Positions 54,430 to 64,000 of a stretch of 64,000 bases of DNA are shown here, one piece after another. A program made the position numbers and the translations under genes. The notes under the pieces are model-generated. The model made no database searches. It saw only the letters and a program-made list of their open reading frames with translations, and was not told where the DNA came from. How positions within the stretch are numbered: position 1 is the first letter of the stretch; each line of letters starts with the position of its first letter. Origin of the DNA: Dastarcus helophoroides (lineage: Eukaryota; Arthropoda; Insecta; Coleoptera; Bothrideridae). Location: NCBI GenBank assembly GCA_028583605.1, contig CM053329.1:5828001-5892000 (forward strand). Direction: 5' to 3'.

Positions 54430-57400
54430 CTCGAAATTTAAAAAAAAAATTAATTTTAGGTCATGCAGGATATTCAGAAGAAGTGTAATATTTTTAAATG
54501 AAGAAATTCCTAAAATTTCGAGTTCATTCTCGAATTTTCACCACAAATCTTGAAATTTTTACTTTAAACTCATTAGAATTTATTCTGAAATTTTAACTTT
54601 TAATCCGAAATTTCGTTTGAAGTTCACACTTTCTAGAAAAACATTAAAATTTTGAGACTTAAAGTCGAAAATTCGAAAAAAAATGATCCTTTCAAGGTTA
54701 AGCTTTATGTTTAAATTTTTTTCAAACAATTTAAGGTTTTTTGAAATTTCTTCTTTTTTATTTGAAATTTCGATCTTACGTCTTAAATTTTATTATAAAA
54801 AAATGTTAAATTTTTTAGGTGAAAAATTCCAAGATTAAACTCTGCATTTTGAGAAAAAATTTAAATTTTAAGAACAACTGGAAATTTATACAAGCGATCT
54901 TTGATATTGTGATAATATTTTTACAATTTTCAAATTTAGAAATTTAAAGTTTAAATTCGCTATTTGAATAAAATTTTGAATATTTGACTCTACTAAAAAT
55001 TCAAAACCTCTCAAGCCATAATTTTGAGAAGACATTTTCTAATAACTTTTTTAGGAATTTCTTCTATAATTTTTCTAAAATGTCTATTCAACTTAAAAAA
55101 AAAATATCTAAAATGTCGGTTCTTTTATAAATATAGAGTTTTAATAGTTTTAACCAGTCAGTTTAATTCGAATTTTTTTTTCTAAAGTTTCAACTTATGA
55201 CTTATGAAGCTGATTTTTTTATATTTCGAATATGATTCCGAAAATTCTACTTTTTTCTTAAAATTTCGACTTCCAAGTGAAAACTTCGGGAAAAATATTG
55301 AAATTCTACTAGTTATTAAATTCAAACTTAAATTTAAAAAAAAAATTACTTTTAAGCAGGACATTTCAACTTTAATTCATATTTTTAGAAAAACTTAATT
55401 TATAAAATTTTTACGACTTTTCGAGTTTAGAAATGCGAAGATAAAATCAAAATTTTGAAAAGAAATTGGCCTAATAACGTTAGTTTTTTTTTCAAAATTT
55501 TGATATTAACATTGGCTCAAAATTCAGTTGTCTTTAACATTATTTTGACGTTCTCTCACGACTTTTAATTAAAAAAAATCCTTTGGCGATTTTGAGAAAA
55601 CATGTAAAAGTTTTAGGAAATATCGGAGTTTCTTCTCTAAATTTTGCTCCAATACAAAATGTTGAATGTTGTTAGTTTTTGTTAATAGATTTGGATCTTT
55701 TAGAAATTGGAGATTGCTCTATAAAATTGCTAATTTAAGCTTGCCTTGCAATTTTTATAGTTTTTCTTTTTTGCTTTCGAAAATTTTGACTTCTAACCTT
55801 TTTTTCCAAAAATTATGGCTTCTTTTTTCTTGAGATTTGGACAGTTATTCTAAATGTCAACTAATTTCTAATATTTCGAATTTAATAAACTAAAAATTTC
55901 GAGGTCAGACAGGTTTTGTTAACAATTAACATATTCCACTCTTTTTCGGGAAGTTCAAAATTTCTAAAAAGGTAATATTTTTAAAAATGTTTGTTAATGA
56001 ATTCAGTCGGTAGAACGACTTTGCCCCTCTAAGTCTAGACTTTTCTGGACATTTCGAATCGAAATTCCAAATTCGAAAAACGCAAGATTAAATTCAGTAT
56101 TTTGGATACATGATATTTTTCACAAAAATGTTCGCGAAATTTCCAGGTTTCAAGAAATAATTGAAATTTAAAAAAAAGTATTTGTAGGTTTAAAGTAAAC
56201 ACCAAAATTTTAAAATCTGGATTTTGAGAAATAAACTGAAAATATAGACATACTTCGCATTTAATAGAAAATCTGAGTCAAACTTATAATTTTCTAAAAA
56301 CGACGAAATTTTGAGACTAAAAGTAAGACTCAAAAAAAAAACGATAATTAATTTTATAGCAAAAACTTTTTATCGAAATTCTGAAGAAAGAAACGCATTT
56401 CACATTGCAAATTCAGACATTAACAATAATTTTAGAAAACATTGAAATTTTAAGACCGCTCAATAGAAAAAACGTAAGAATTAAAGCTGTAGTCAGTTAG
56501 AAAAAGAGTTGGACACTAAGAGAAAACTTGAACTTAAAAAAAAACATCCAAGGTTCAAGAAATTAGAAAAAATATCCAAATGACAAATGTTCGGGTGCAA
56601 ACCTTAATTTGAGATAAAGTTAAAACTAGGAATTTGAGTCGAAATTTGAAAAAAAAAATAAAATAAAAAAAGAGTGAATTTTCTCGAGCTGACCTCAAAC
56701 TATGTCTCCAAATAGAGTACTTTCTAGAGGCATTTTTCGCACACAGGTACAGGTTATGGAAGGCAGTTCAAAGATTAATTTTAGGAAAGGAATATCTTTC
56801 GGGTAATTTTATCATCTTACTCATACATCTGTTTTTTTCCTTTTGTGTTTTCAACGAATTATTGTTGCTATCTGATTTTCTAATGTCGAAATGCATTTGA
56901 CTCTCCGAAATTTCGAAAAAAAATTTTGTTGTAAAGTTATTTATCTTTTTTTTTAGTTTTTTACCTTTTATCTACAAATTTTGACCTTTTTTGGAAATTT
57001 AAAGTTTGAATTAGATTTCCTATCAAATGCCAAGTATGCATATATTTTTACTTTTTTTTCCCTTCAAATTTTGGGTTTAAAATTTTGGGTTTTACTTTAA
57101 ACCCACAAATATTTTTTTAAAACTTAGACCCTTTCTAGAAACCTGGATATTTCGCCGAAATTTTTATGAAAAACGCCATATATCGAAATTCTGAATTTAA
57201 TCTTGAGTGTTGAATGTGGAATTTAAATTTGAAATGTCCAGAAAAGTCTACATTTAAAGTGAGTACAGTTGTTTTAGAAAAAGTTTAATTACGACCGAGT
57301 TTATATTTTTAAAAAACCCAACTTCTTGAAAATATTTTAACTTTTTTAGAAATTTTGAACTTCCGAACGAAAGGCGGAATATGTTAATTGTTAACAAATT

Positions 57401-57740
57401 TACCTATTCGAATTCGAAATTTTAGAAATAAGTTGACATTTCGAATTACTGCCTAAATTTCAAAAAAAGAAGCCATAATTTTAGGAAAAAAAGGTTTGAA
57501 GTCAAAATATTCAATAGGAAAATCGAAAAAAAATGCAAGGCAAATTTAAATTACGAAATGTAAAATAAATCTCTTATTTGCAAACGATCAAATCTATTAA
57601 CAAAAAATAACAACATTCAACATTTTGGCTTGAAGGAAAATTCAGAAGAGAAACTTTGATATTTCCTATTAGTGTTTTCTCAAAATTTTGAAAGGATTAT
57701 TTTTTTAATTAAATGCCGAAAGAGAAAGTCAAAACATGTC
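54430..57740. repeat. Degenerate A/T array, longest block (about 3.3 kb)
   Basis: Words such as AAATTTCGAGTT, GAAATTTCGAT, TTTTCGACTT and AAAATTCGAAAAA recur through the whole block in both orientations, separated by A- or T-runs. No coding, no exact unit. Confidence 0.6.
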
Positions 57741-58067
57741 GAAGAAGTCTAAGTGTTGCGCCAATGTTAATGTAAAAATTTTGAATAAAAAACTTGATTT
57801 ATTAAGCCAATTTTTTCAGCATTTCGACTTTGATCTTGGCATTTTTCAACTCGAAGAGTCGCAAAAATTTAATTTATAAAATTTGTGAATTAGTGGAGTG
57901 GCTGGAGCATTAAAAATCTAAAAACCTCATACTTAAGGAGCATAATCCTCGAGCGATTTTAAGAAACAATTTTTTATCAACATAGGTGCGGAAGCGCTTT
58001 ATTTTTAAGTTACAGGGTCTTGAAAATAAATAAAAAAAATGTTTTTTTCTTAAATACTATGAAACCA
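57741..58067. other. No gene seen
   Basis: AT-rich transition between the A/T array and the inverted-repeat element. Confidence 0.4.
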
Positions 58068-59282
58068 CTCGACATTTTTTTTTAAATTTTGGTAGATACT
58101 AACTAGGCACAAAGATGCACGTTTTGCTGGAAATTATTTTGCTAGTCTTCCATCAATGGCGTATGTGCTAATATGTCATCGAGTATTTTTAACGAAAAAA
58201 ATGGTGCATCACTGCTTTTTTTCAAATTAAGTACCATTTTCATAAACAACCTTTATTTCTTGGTAAAAAGGTTGGGTAAGGTATCCCTAGTGGAGTAAGT
58301 TAGCTTAAATTGAACCGTTTTACTTTTTCTAAAAATTTAGGAAAATAGAAAAAATTAAGCGCTTCCATTTAGGAGACGGTTTACTTTGGGCTACCAAACC
58401 CTATATTGCAGCTCCTCATGCCCTTCGCTTTCCCACCACGTTTACTGCCACCAAAGGGTACAATTTAGGAAGTGAAACAGTTTGGGCTATCTTACCCAAA
58501 TTCTTAAACTCTTCTATCTGTATAAAACAGCTAAATTAAAATGGTACGCCACTGTTTTTCAAAAAAATAAGCATCAATTGCATAAACACACTTGTTGGTA
58601 AAAATGCCCCCTCAACTTTTTTTTTGTGTGACGAACGGTTTTCGATTAACATACACTATCTTTGAATACTTTTAATAAAGAAAAAAAAATTGCGCCACTG
58701 TTTTTTTTAATTCAAAATAAATATGGCTTTGAATAAAACTGTTTGTTTTTAGTAAAAAGTCCTTCTTAACTTTTTTCACCCGACCAACGGTTTCTAGGTA
58801 AAAAAATAAAATGCATTTCTTTGCATTTCGATGGGCGTTTTATAGCCTTTTCTACAAATTTAATGCCTTATTTTAAGACAGCTTTGTTCATTAGTGTTTC
58901 TTTATGAAAATTTATGTTAATATGTAAATTCGATTTATATGTTTGTGGGATACAACTATTTTTAATTATTAATAAATCCGTACTTCGAAATAAATAAACA
59001 TAGTTTTTAAAGCTAAATAATTGTTTTAATCCAAAAACGGTCGTCAGACGAAAAAAATTCAAGGCCGCATTTTTACTAAGAAAATGAAGGTTGTTTATGA
59101 AATTGGTACTTAATTTGTAAAAAAGCAGTGACGTACCAGTTTTTTTGTTAAGGATACTCAAATACAAATTACCATGAACACCACTGATGGAAGAGAAGCA
59201 AATATTTTTCCAGAAAAACGTGCGTCTTTAATACTAGTTAGTAACTACCAAAATTTGAAAAAATATTTCGAGTCAATTCGAG
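58068..59282. mobile_element. Inverted-repeat element with internal tandem modules
   Basis: Arm 58068-58270 and arm 59047-59282 are diverged reverse complements. Landmarks are CAAATTTTGGTAG-TACTAACTAG, CACGTTTT-CTGGAAA, CTTCCATCA and CAAATTAAGTACCA. The module ATGGT-C-TCACTGCTTTTTTTCAAA...TTGGTAAAAAG recurs directly near 58535-58610 and 58690-58770. Coding is absent; the 99-residue - strand frame at 58868-59167 is incidental. Confidence 0.65.
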
Positions 59283-59664
59283 TCAAATTTTCGGAATCAT
59301 AATCAAAATATAAAAAAATCAATTTCATAACAAAATATTTCGACATTTTTTATTATGAAATAAAAATGTTACGAAAAAATTACAAATTTCGAATTTAACT
59401 GATTGGTTAGTTATAATAAAAACCTGAATTTTTCAGTTTAGAAATGTTCAAATTTTGTCTAAAACTCGAAATTTATAAAAGAATCGACATTGTAAACATA
59501 TTTTTTTTGTAATTTCAATCGACATTTTAGAAAAATTATAGAAGTTTATAAAAAAGTTATTAAAATATGTCTTCTCAAAATTATGGCTTATAAGAGCTTT
59601 TGAACTTTTAGTAAAGAGGCGAATATTCAAAATTTTATTTTAAATCTTTTATCGCATCATTGAA
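59283..59664. repeat. Degenerate A/T array, short block
   Basis: AAAATTTCGA-type words and A-runs. No gene. Confidence 0.45.
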
Positions 59665-59955
59665 AATTAAGAGTCCTTAAAATTAAATCTTTATTGGTAA
59701 TTATTAACCTTATAATATTTGGCAGCTTCATCATAACTTGGCAGAACATAATACGTTAGTTACAATTATAATAAGTTATTTACCTATCATAATACCCTAA
59801 ATACAAATTTTGTTGATTTTTTTTATGTCATTGTTGTCAATGATACGATAAAGCTTTGAATGCAACTGGATTATTAGCGATTTAAATAATCTCGAACGTG
59901 GCCAGACGACTCGTCTGATGCCTCGTCGCCTGGCAACGTTCTCGATTATCAAAAA
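59665..59955 (-). mobile_element. Dispersed repeat, copy D
   Basis: Reverse-complement counterpart of 29807-30040. It carries an additional GC-rich palindromic insert near 59898-59940 (GCCAGACGACTCGTC and GACGAGGCATC-type complement) that copy C lacks. Confidence 0.8.
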
Positions 59956-60424
59956 TTGTAAAAATATTATCACAAAACCCAAGTTTTTTCTCGAAATTTC
60001 GTGTTAAATCCCGAAAGATCGCCTGTATAAATCTCCAGTTTTTGATAAAATTTGAATTTTTTCTCAAAATGTCGAGTTTAAGCTTGAAATTTTTAACCTA
60101 CAAAGTTCGACATTTTTCTAAATAAAATTTTAAAAGATAGAAATTTTGATTAAAAAGAAAAAAATTCAAGAAAAGTTTAATTTATTTAAAAAAAATTAAA
60201 AACAAGTTTAACCTTGAAATGATGATTTTTTTCTTGAATTTTCGTCTTTTAGTCCCAAAATTTTGATTTTTTTCTACAAAGTGTAAACTTTAAACGAAAC
60301 CTCATATTTAAAAATCAAAATTTCGAAAAAACATTCGAATGAGTATAAAGTGAAGATTTCAAGATTTGTTGTGAAAATTGGGAAATGAACTTGAAATCTT
60401 AAACATTTCTTCATTTGAAAATAT

Positions 60425-61005
60425 TGTTGCGCGCGTTATCAGTTCGAATGATTATTAACACTTGTTGAATTGTACACGCTTTTGATGGAACGGACTGGTC
60501 CTTGGTTATCTTCAAAAATTGAAATACAGAACTTGTCCCCTGAAACCAAGAAAGATTAAAAAACACAACAAAGGTTGCTCTAACGCGTTCTCTCTGTTTC
60601 TCTCTGAAGATGACAGCTTGGCTGTCGGAACGCGTTGGAGCAACCTTTGTTGTGTTTTTTAATCTTCTTTGGTTTCAGGGGACAAGTTCTGTAATTCAAT
60701 TTTTGTACACACTTTATTTCCAAACTAAACTCGGAACACTAAAACCGAATAATTTACTCACTTATTGACTTCTAACTGCTAATCACTAATTAACTACACT
60801 GACTGAGTGAATTGAGGTAAAAGTGACCGCCTTATATAGGTTCCGGTCCACGTTCTAGAAGAATTTGGCAGAGAAGGCTTACCGTTTGCCGAAATTTCTG
60901 GAACGCTCATCTGCCGTTTGCTTCATTATCGCAGCTGCTTTCCCTTATCAGATTTTTCTAGAAAATATCCTTACATTTTAAATTCTATAATTACATTTCG
61001 TTACA
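60425..61005 (-). mobile_element. Solo LTR, copy 5 (TGTAACG family), with nested insertion
   Basis: Starts TGTTGCGCGCG and ends TTTCGTTACA on the + strand, flanked by ATAT (60421-60424 and 61006-61009). In its own orientation the 5' part carries TTCTAGAA (60956-60963), the perfect HSE GAAATTTCTGGAA (60891-60903) and TTCTAGAA (60853-60860) upstream of CTTATATAGG (decayed TATA). It is interrupted at 60484-60703. Confidence 0.88.
60484..60703 (+). mobile_element. Penelope-like palindromic insertion, copy 2, inside LTR copy 5
   Basis: The flanks TGTACACGCTTT (60471-60482) and TGTACACACTTT (60704-60715) look like a 12-bp target duplication with one mismatch, as expected for target-primed retroposition rather than a cut-and-paste element. 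Arms 60513-60589 and 60629-60705 are nearly perfect inverted copies. The loop has CTGAAGA (60604-60610), the hairpin GACAGC-TTG-GCTGTC and GGAACGCGTT, a layout like hammerhead cores in Penelope-like elements but with GAAA altered. The class is inferred. Confidence 0.6.
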
Positions 61006-61009
61006 ATAT

Positions 61010-62076
61010 AATACTTTTCCTGAATATACTAAGTATAACCCAATATTTAATTTTATTTTTAGAATTTCTTTCAAAATGGTCAGTAAAGTTTTTGCTGCTA
61101 ATTATGAGTTTTGTTCTGTTAATGCCTTTTTAGGGTATTTAATCTTTTTAGTGCCTTTTTGAGCTGCTCGTTTTTGCCAATTTAACAATTTGCTCACCTT
61201 TTTCTTTTTTTATGATCAATCCACTTACAAAGGATAACCCTATTATGCCTTCAAAGCACCGCGAGTAGGATGCGGGAACAAGGATAAATGGCGATGGCGA
61301 TGATGGCGTTATTTGATTGTGCCTAAAATCCGGTCTCTAGTTATTAGATACATGGCCTGATTTTTCAAATGCATACTTTTATAGGATGTGTTTTCGTTTT
61401 CTGTAGGAATGTTGTAGAGAATATTTGACTCAATTGCAACTCAAACTAGAAAGTTGGAAAACATCCTCAATATCTGATTATCGGCATTATCTAAATCAGA
61501 TAAATTTTGAATGATCTCCTCTGGTCTAGATTTAGAAGAACTATATGCCGTGCAGGAAGCTATGAAACACCTTAAATTTATAACATTTAACATAACATTA
61601 AAATACACATAACCATACCCGATTAGATAATATTAAAATTTTGTCACTCTAACACTACTCAAAAGTACTCCCGTACTCCAGAGATTTTATATCAAACAAA
61701 AACTCTTGTCGCTGCAACGACTGTAACAAATCAATTGACATGTGCGTATAAGAGATTAACAGGAACGACAATTTTTTGTTGCTATTTATCAAAAACTAAC
61801 AGAAGCGCAGAGAAAGGCTGAGGTACACCTGAAACTTGGGTAGTGTTCCAGGGTTAAAATGGAAATTTTGTCATTTCGTCCTTCATCTCGACATTTCGGC
61901 AGTACTCTCAAAATTTTGGTAGTGAAGTTAAACACTTATTTTTTTAAGCTCAATATTTCGAGAAGAAACGCAGGATTTAAAAATAATAATAATAAAACAC
62001 TGAGAATTATCTCAAAATTTTAGTTTTAATGCAGAGACCAATAGGTATCACCATTTATTAAATTTGAAGTTTAGAA
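61010..62076. other. No gene seen
   Basis: AT-rich intergenic DNA. A small A/T array-like part lies at 61850-62010. The 71-residue frame at 60918-61133 starts inside the LTR and is incidental. Confidence 0.45.
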
Positions 62077-62119
62077 ACCAAAGACCGGTTTCGATCTTGT
62101 TAGATCTCGTCAGTTTGGT
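62077..62119 (-). ncRNA. Hammerhead-ribozyme-like motif
   Basis: On the - strand: ACCAAA (stem I), CTGACGA, GATC-TAACAA-GATC (stem II with 6-base loop), GAAA, CCG-GTC, then TTTGGT closing stem I. All invariant core positions CUGANGA and GAAA are present, and GUC is the classical cleavage triplet, giving a cut between 62083 and 62082. Stem III (ACCGGT) has no loop and is self-complementary, so activity would need dimer pairing, as known for hammerheads with minimal stem III. It probably marks a Penelope-like or related retroelement end. Confidence 0.55.
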
Positions 62120-63222
62120 ATATCCAACTCGAATGCTAACAAATGTCGAGGCAATGCCTTTTTGCCTTCATTGTATGCACGCCACTGACTACTAACTCCC
62201 AATTCGCAGCTCACGAGCCACATCTGGCTCTTAGTAACTTTTTATGAGGCTCGTTTAACTATAAAGAAATGTTATGTTAGGTTGGAGGGGTTCAGAATGT
62301 TTTTAGGTATCACTTTTTAGGTTCTGATAGTAGTTTCAATTTTAATTTTTACCTTTGCACTTTGTGTCTCACTTGTGTTAAGTGAAATAAGTAAATTATG
62401 TATTCAAGTGGTGATAGTGTGGCTTTGAGTGTTAACGAAATAAAGGCTTTTAAATGTTAAATCTCGAAAACATCATTACGAAATCAAGACGGAAAATGAC
62501 TGCTCATACCGCTATCTCAGAAGTATAAGTATTTCTGCGACCACAACTCACAATAACTAAATGTTAGCAGATTCACCGGCGAAATCTCGACATTAACAAC
62601 AAAAGCAAAATAGGAGCAAATTCAAATCACAGAATATTGAATATTGTGCGATAAGAGAACGGGGAGAAATAACTGAAATGATCTCTAGTTAACCAGTTAA
62701 TTTCTTACAGAAATTGCAGGGAACACAGTGACTGCTAAAAATGTCCGAAAAATGAAGGTTTGGAACGCCGGGCACCGGTAGGATAATAGGAAGTCAGCTG
62801 GAATAGGTAGGTGTTGCTGGGGTGCTTGTGCAAAACCCCTGACTCAACACTGCACTGTATGACTAATTAAAGTCGAATAAACGACAACTAATTGCGTCAG
62901 ATGGATAACTTACTGGTGACGATGATAACTGGCGAAATGAGCCTTCGCAGGGTAAGTTTTATATGGTCTTGGTGAGCAGGATGTAATTAATGGAGTAATT
63001 GGGAAGCGATTTCATGGGACCATTTATGCAGTAATTTAGTGGGTACACTGAAATAGAAATTTAGCTAATGAAGATAACCCTAGGTACGTTTTATAAAGAT
63101 AATTCATCAATCAGATGCCTAGCGTCAGAGGCGGCCTTTGGGGGCGGCGAGCAGGGCAACCGCTCGAGGCCTGTACTAATTCTAGTGTTCATTTGAATTT
63201 CGCTCCTTACGCGGCCGCGCAT
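62120..63222. other. No gene seen
   Basis: AT-rich with a few GC-richer patches (for example around 63121-63170). No conserved coding region found. Confidence 0.4.
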
Positions 63223-63229
63223 TATAAAA
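63223..63229 (+). promoter_or_regulatory. TATA box in a GC-rich patch (candidate promoter)
   Basis: TATAAAA lies just after GCGGCCGCGC in the only GC-rich stretch of the last 3 kb. A start site about 30 bases downstream would fall near 63253. Overlapping frames on both strands (63091-63366) match nothing I recognise. Confidence 0.25.
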
Positions 63230-63366
63230 CTCGAGTCGTTGCTCTCTTTCGTGGTAGTTGTCGTGCTGATATCTGTCATTCACTCCAATGCATGTTTCTT
63301 TCCTTCTCTTTCATATTGACGAAATTTCGTACCAGTGCCACAATTGCTGCCAACTGCAAGGGCTAA

Positions 63367-64000
63367 ACAAAACCTGATAGTAGTCCATTTTCTTTATGTT
63401 TACGATTCGGGGAATTCCCGTATTTTATTTTACGTGTCCACTGTCGTCGGTTTATGCTTCTCTATTAGAGCAGCCGTTTGCAGTTGTATAATATTTATCT
63501 CTCAATAAATGATAATTTTAGATCTTACGTGAATAACATAACATAATTAATTCCTATAGTCTTCTTCTTCTTCTTTACTTCAGGTTTTAGGCATTATTGC
63601 CTGCTACGATACCCATCTTTTTCTTGACCTACCAATACTTCTTCTTCCAATACATCTATAAAATTTTTCTTTGGTAGGCAACCTTTTTTCATTCATTCGT
63701 TCTACATATTATTTCCTCTTAATTTTATTTTCTGTATTTTTTCGTTTATATCAATATCATATTTTTATAGTAAAAAGTGAATTAGTAAAAAAACTGCTTA
63801 TAATTATGAGTTCGTGATTTTATGTATAGTTCTACTAAAAGTGTTTTACCAAGAAGTACACAAAAACACAGACATTACTGTAACATTTATTTTTCCAATA
63901 TTGATTGCTTATAAAACAACTAAAGTATTCTGCTTTAACTGCTTGAAGTCATTATTTAGACGGTTTTCTTTGATATTTAAAAGTCTTAAATTTTTTAAAG
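63367..64000. other. No gene seen
   Basis: AT-rich DNA to the window edge. Confidence 0.5.

Noticed and set aside
63091..63366. Overlapping frames on both strands in a GC-rich patch as a gene
   Set aside because: Double-strand openness is explained by high GC; no motif recognised, so only a candidate TATA box was kept.

Overview
The window is animal nuclear DNA, almost certainly from an insect. It is AT-rich, with long introns and many DNA transposons and solo LTRs. Both recognisable genes are metazoan families with GT-AG introns in consistent phases. The species cannot be named from the sequence; a beetle or another large-genome insect is a guess.

Two host genes point toward each other. 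On the + strand, a CCBE1 orthologue (collagen and calcium-binding EGF domains, secreted) runs from about 7.8 to 33.4 kb. It enters with an EGF-like exon, so its signal-peptide and N-terminal cysteine-rich exons were not found. It then has a calcium-binding EGF exon, three collagen-region exons, and a C-terminal exon with a stop and polyadenylation signals. On the - strand, a complete importin-11 (IPO11) gene runs from 53.5 down to 39.3 kb. It has 12 coding exons that rebuild to about 975 residues, the length of human IPO11. The two 3' ends are about 6 kb apart and that gap is full of transposons.

Five conserved exons (one in CCBE1, four consecutive ones in IPO11) each carry a one-base gain relative to their splice phases. 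This looks like insertion-type assembly error, and it limits how far frameshifts elsewhere can be read as true decay.

The rest is mostly repeats. 0-7 kb: hAT-like MITE, two solo LTRs and a long inverted repeat. CCBE1 introns: palindromes, foldback elements, two more LTRs, a decayed Transib (RAG1-related) transposase with a CACAGTG terminus upstream, a tRNA-like SINE head, and a broken copy of an unclassified repetitive gene with DDE-like residues. 35-38.6 kb: a Tc1/mariner-superfamily element with arms of about 500 bp and an 800-bp hAT-type element with a perfect 8-bp target duplication. IPO11 introns: degenerate A/T arrays and dispersed repeats. 54-64 kb: more A/T arrays, an inverted repeat, a solo LTR invaded by a Penelope-like palindrome, and a hammerhead-ribozyme-like motif.

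The most interesting signals are heat-shock-element-like arrays upstream of the TATA boxes of the LTR family, the hammerhead-like motif at 62.1 kb, the RSS-like heptamer of the Transib remnant, the unclassified DDE-like gene, and a class of A/T arrays built on a TTCGA-centred word.
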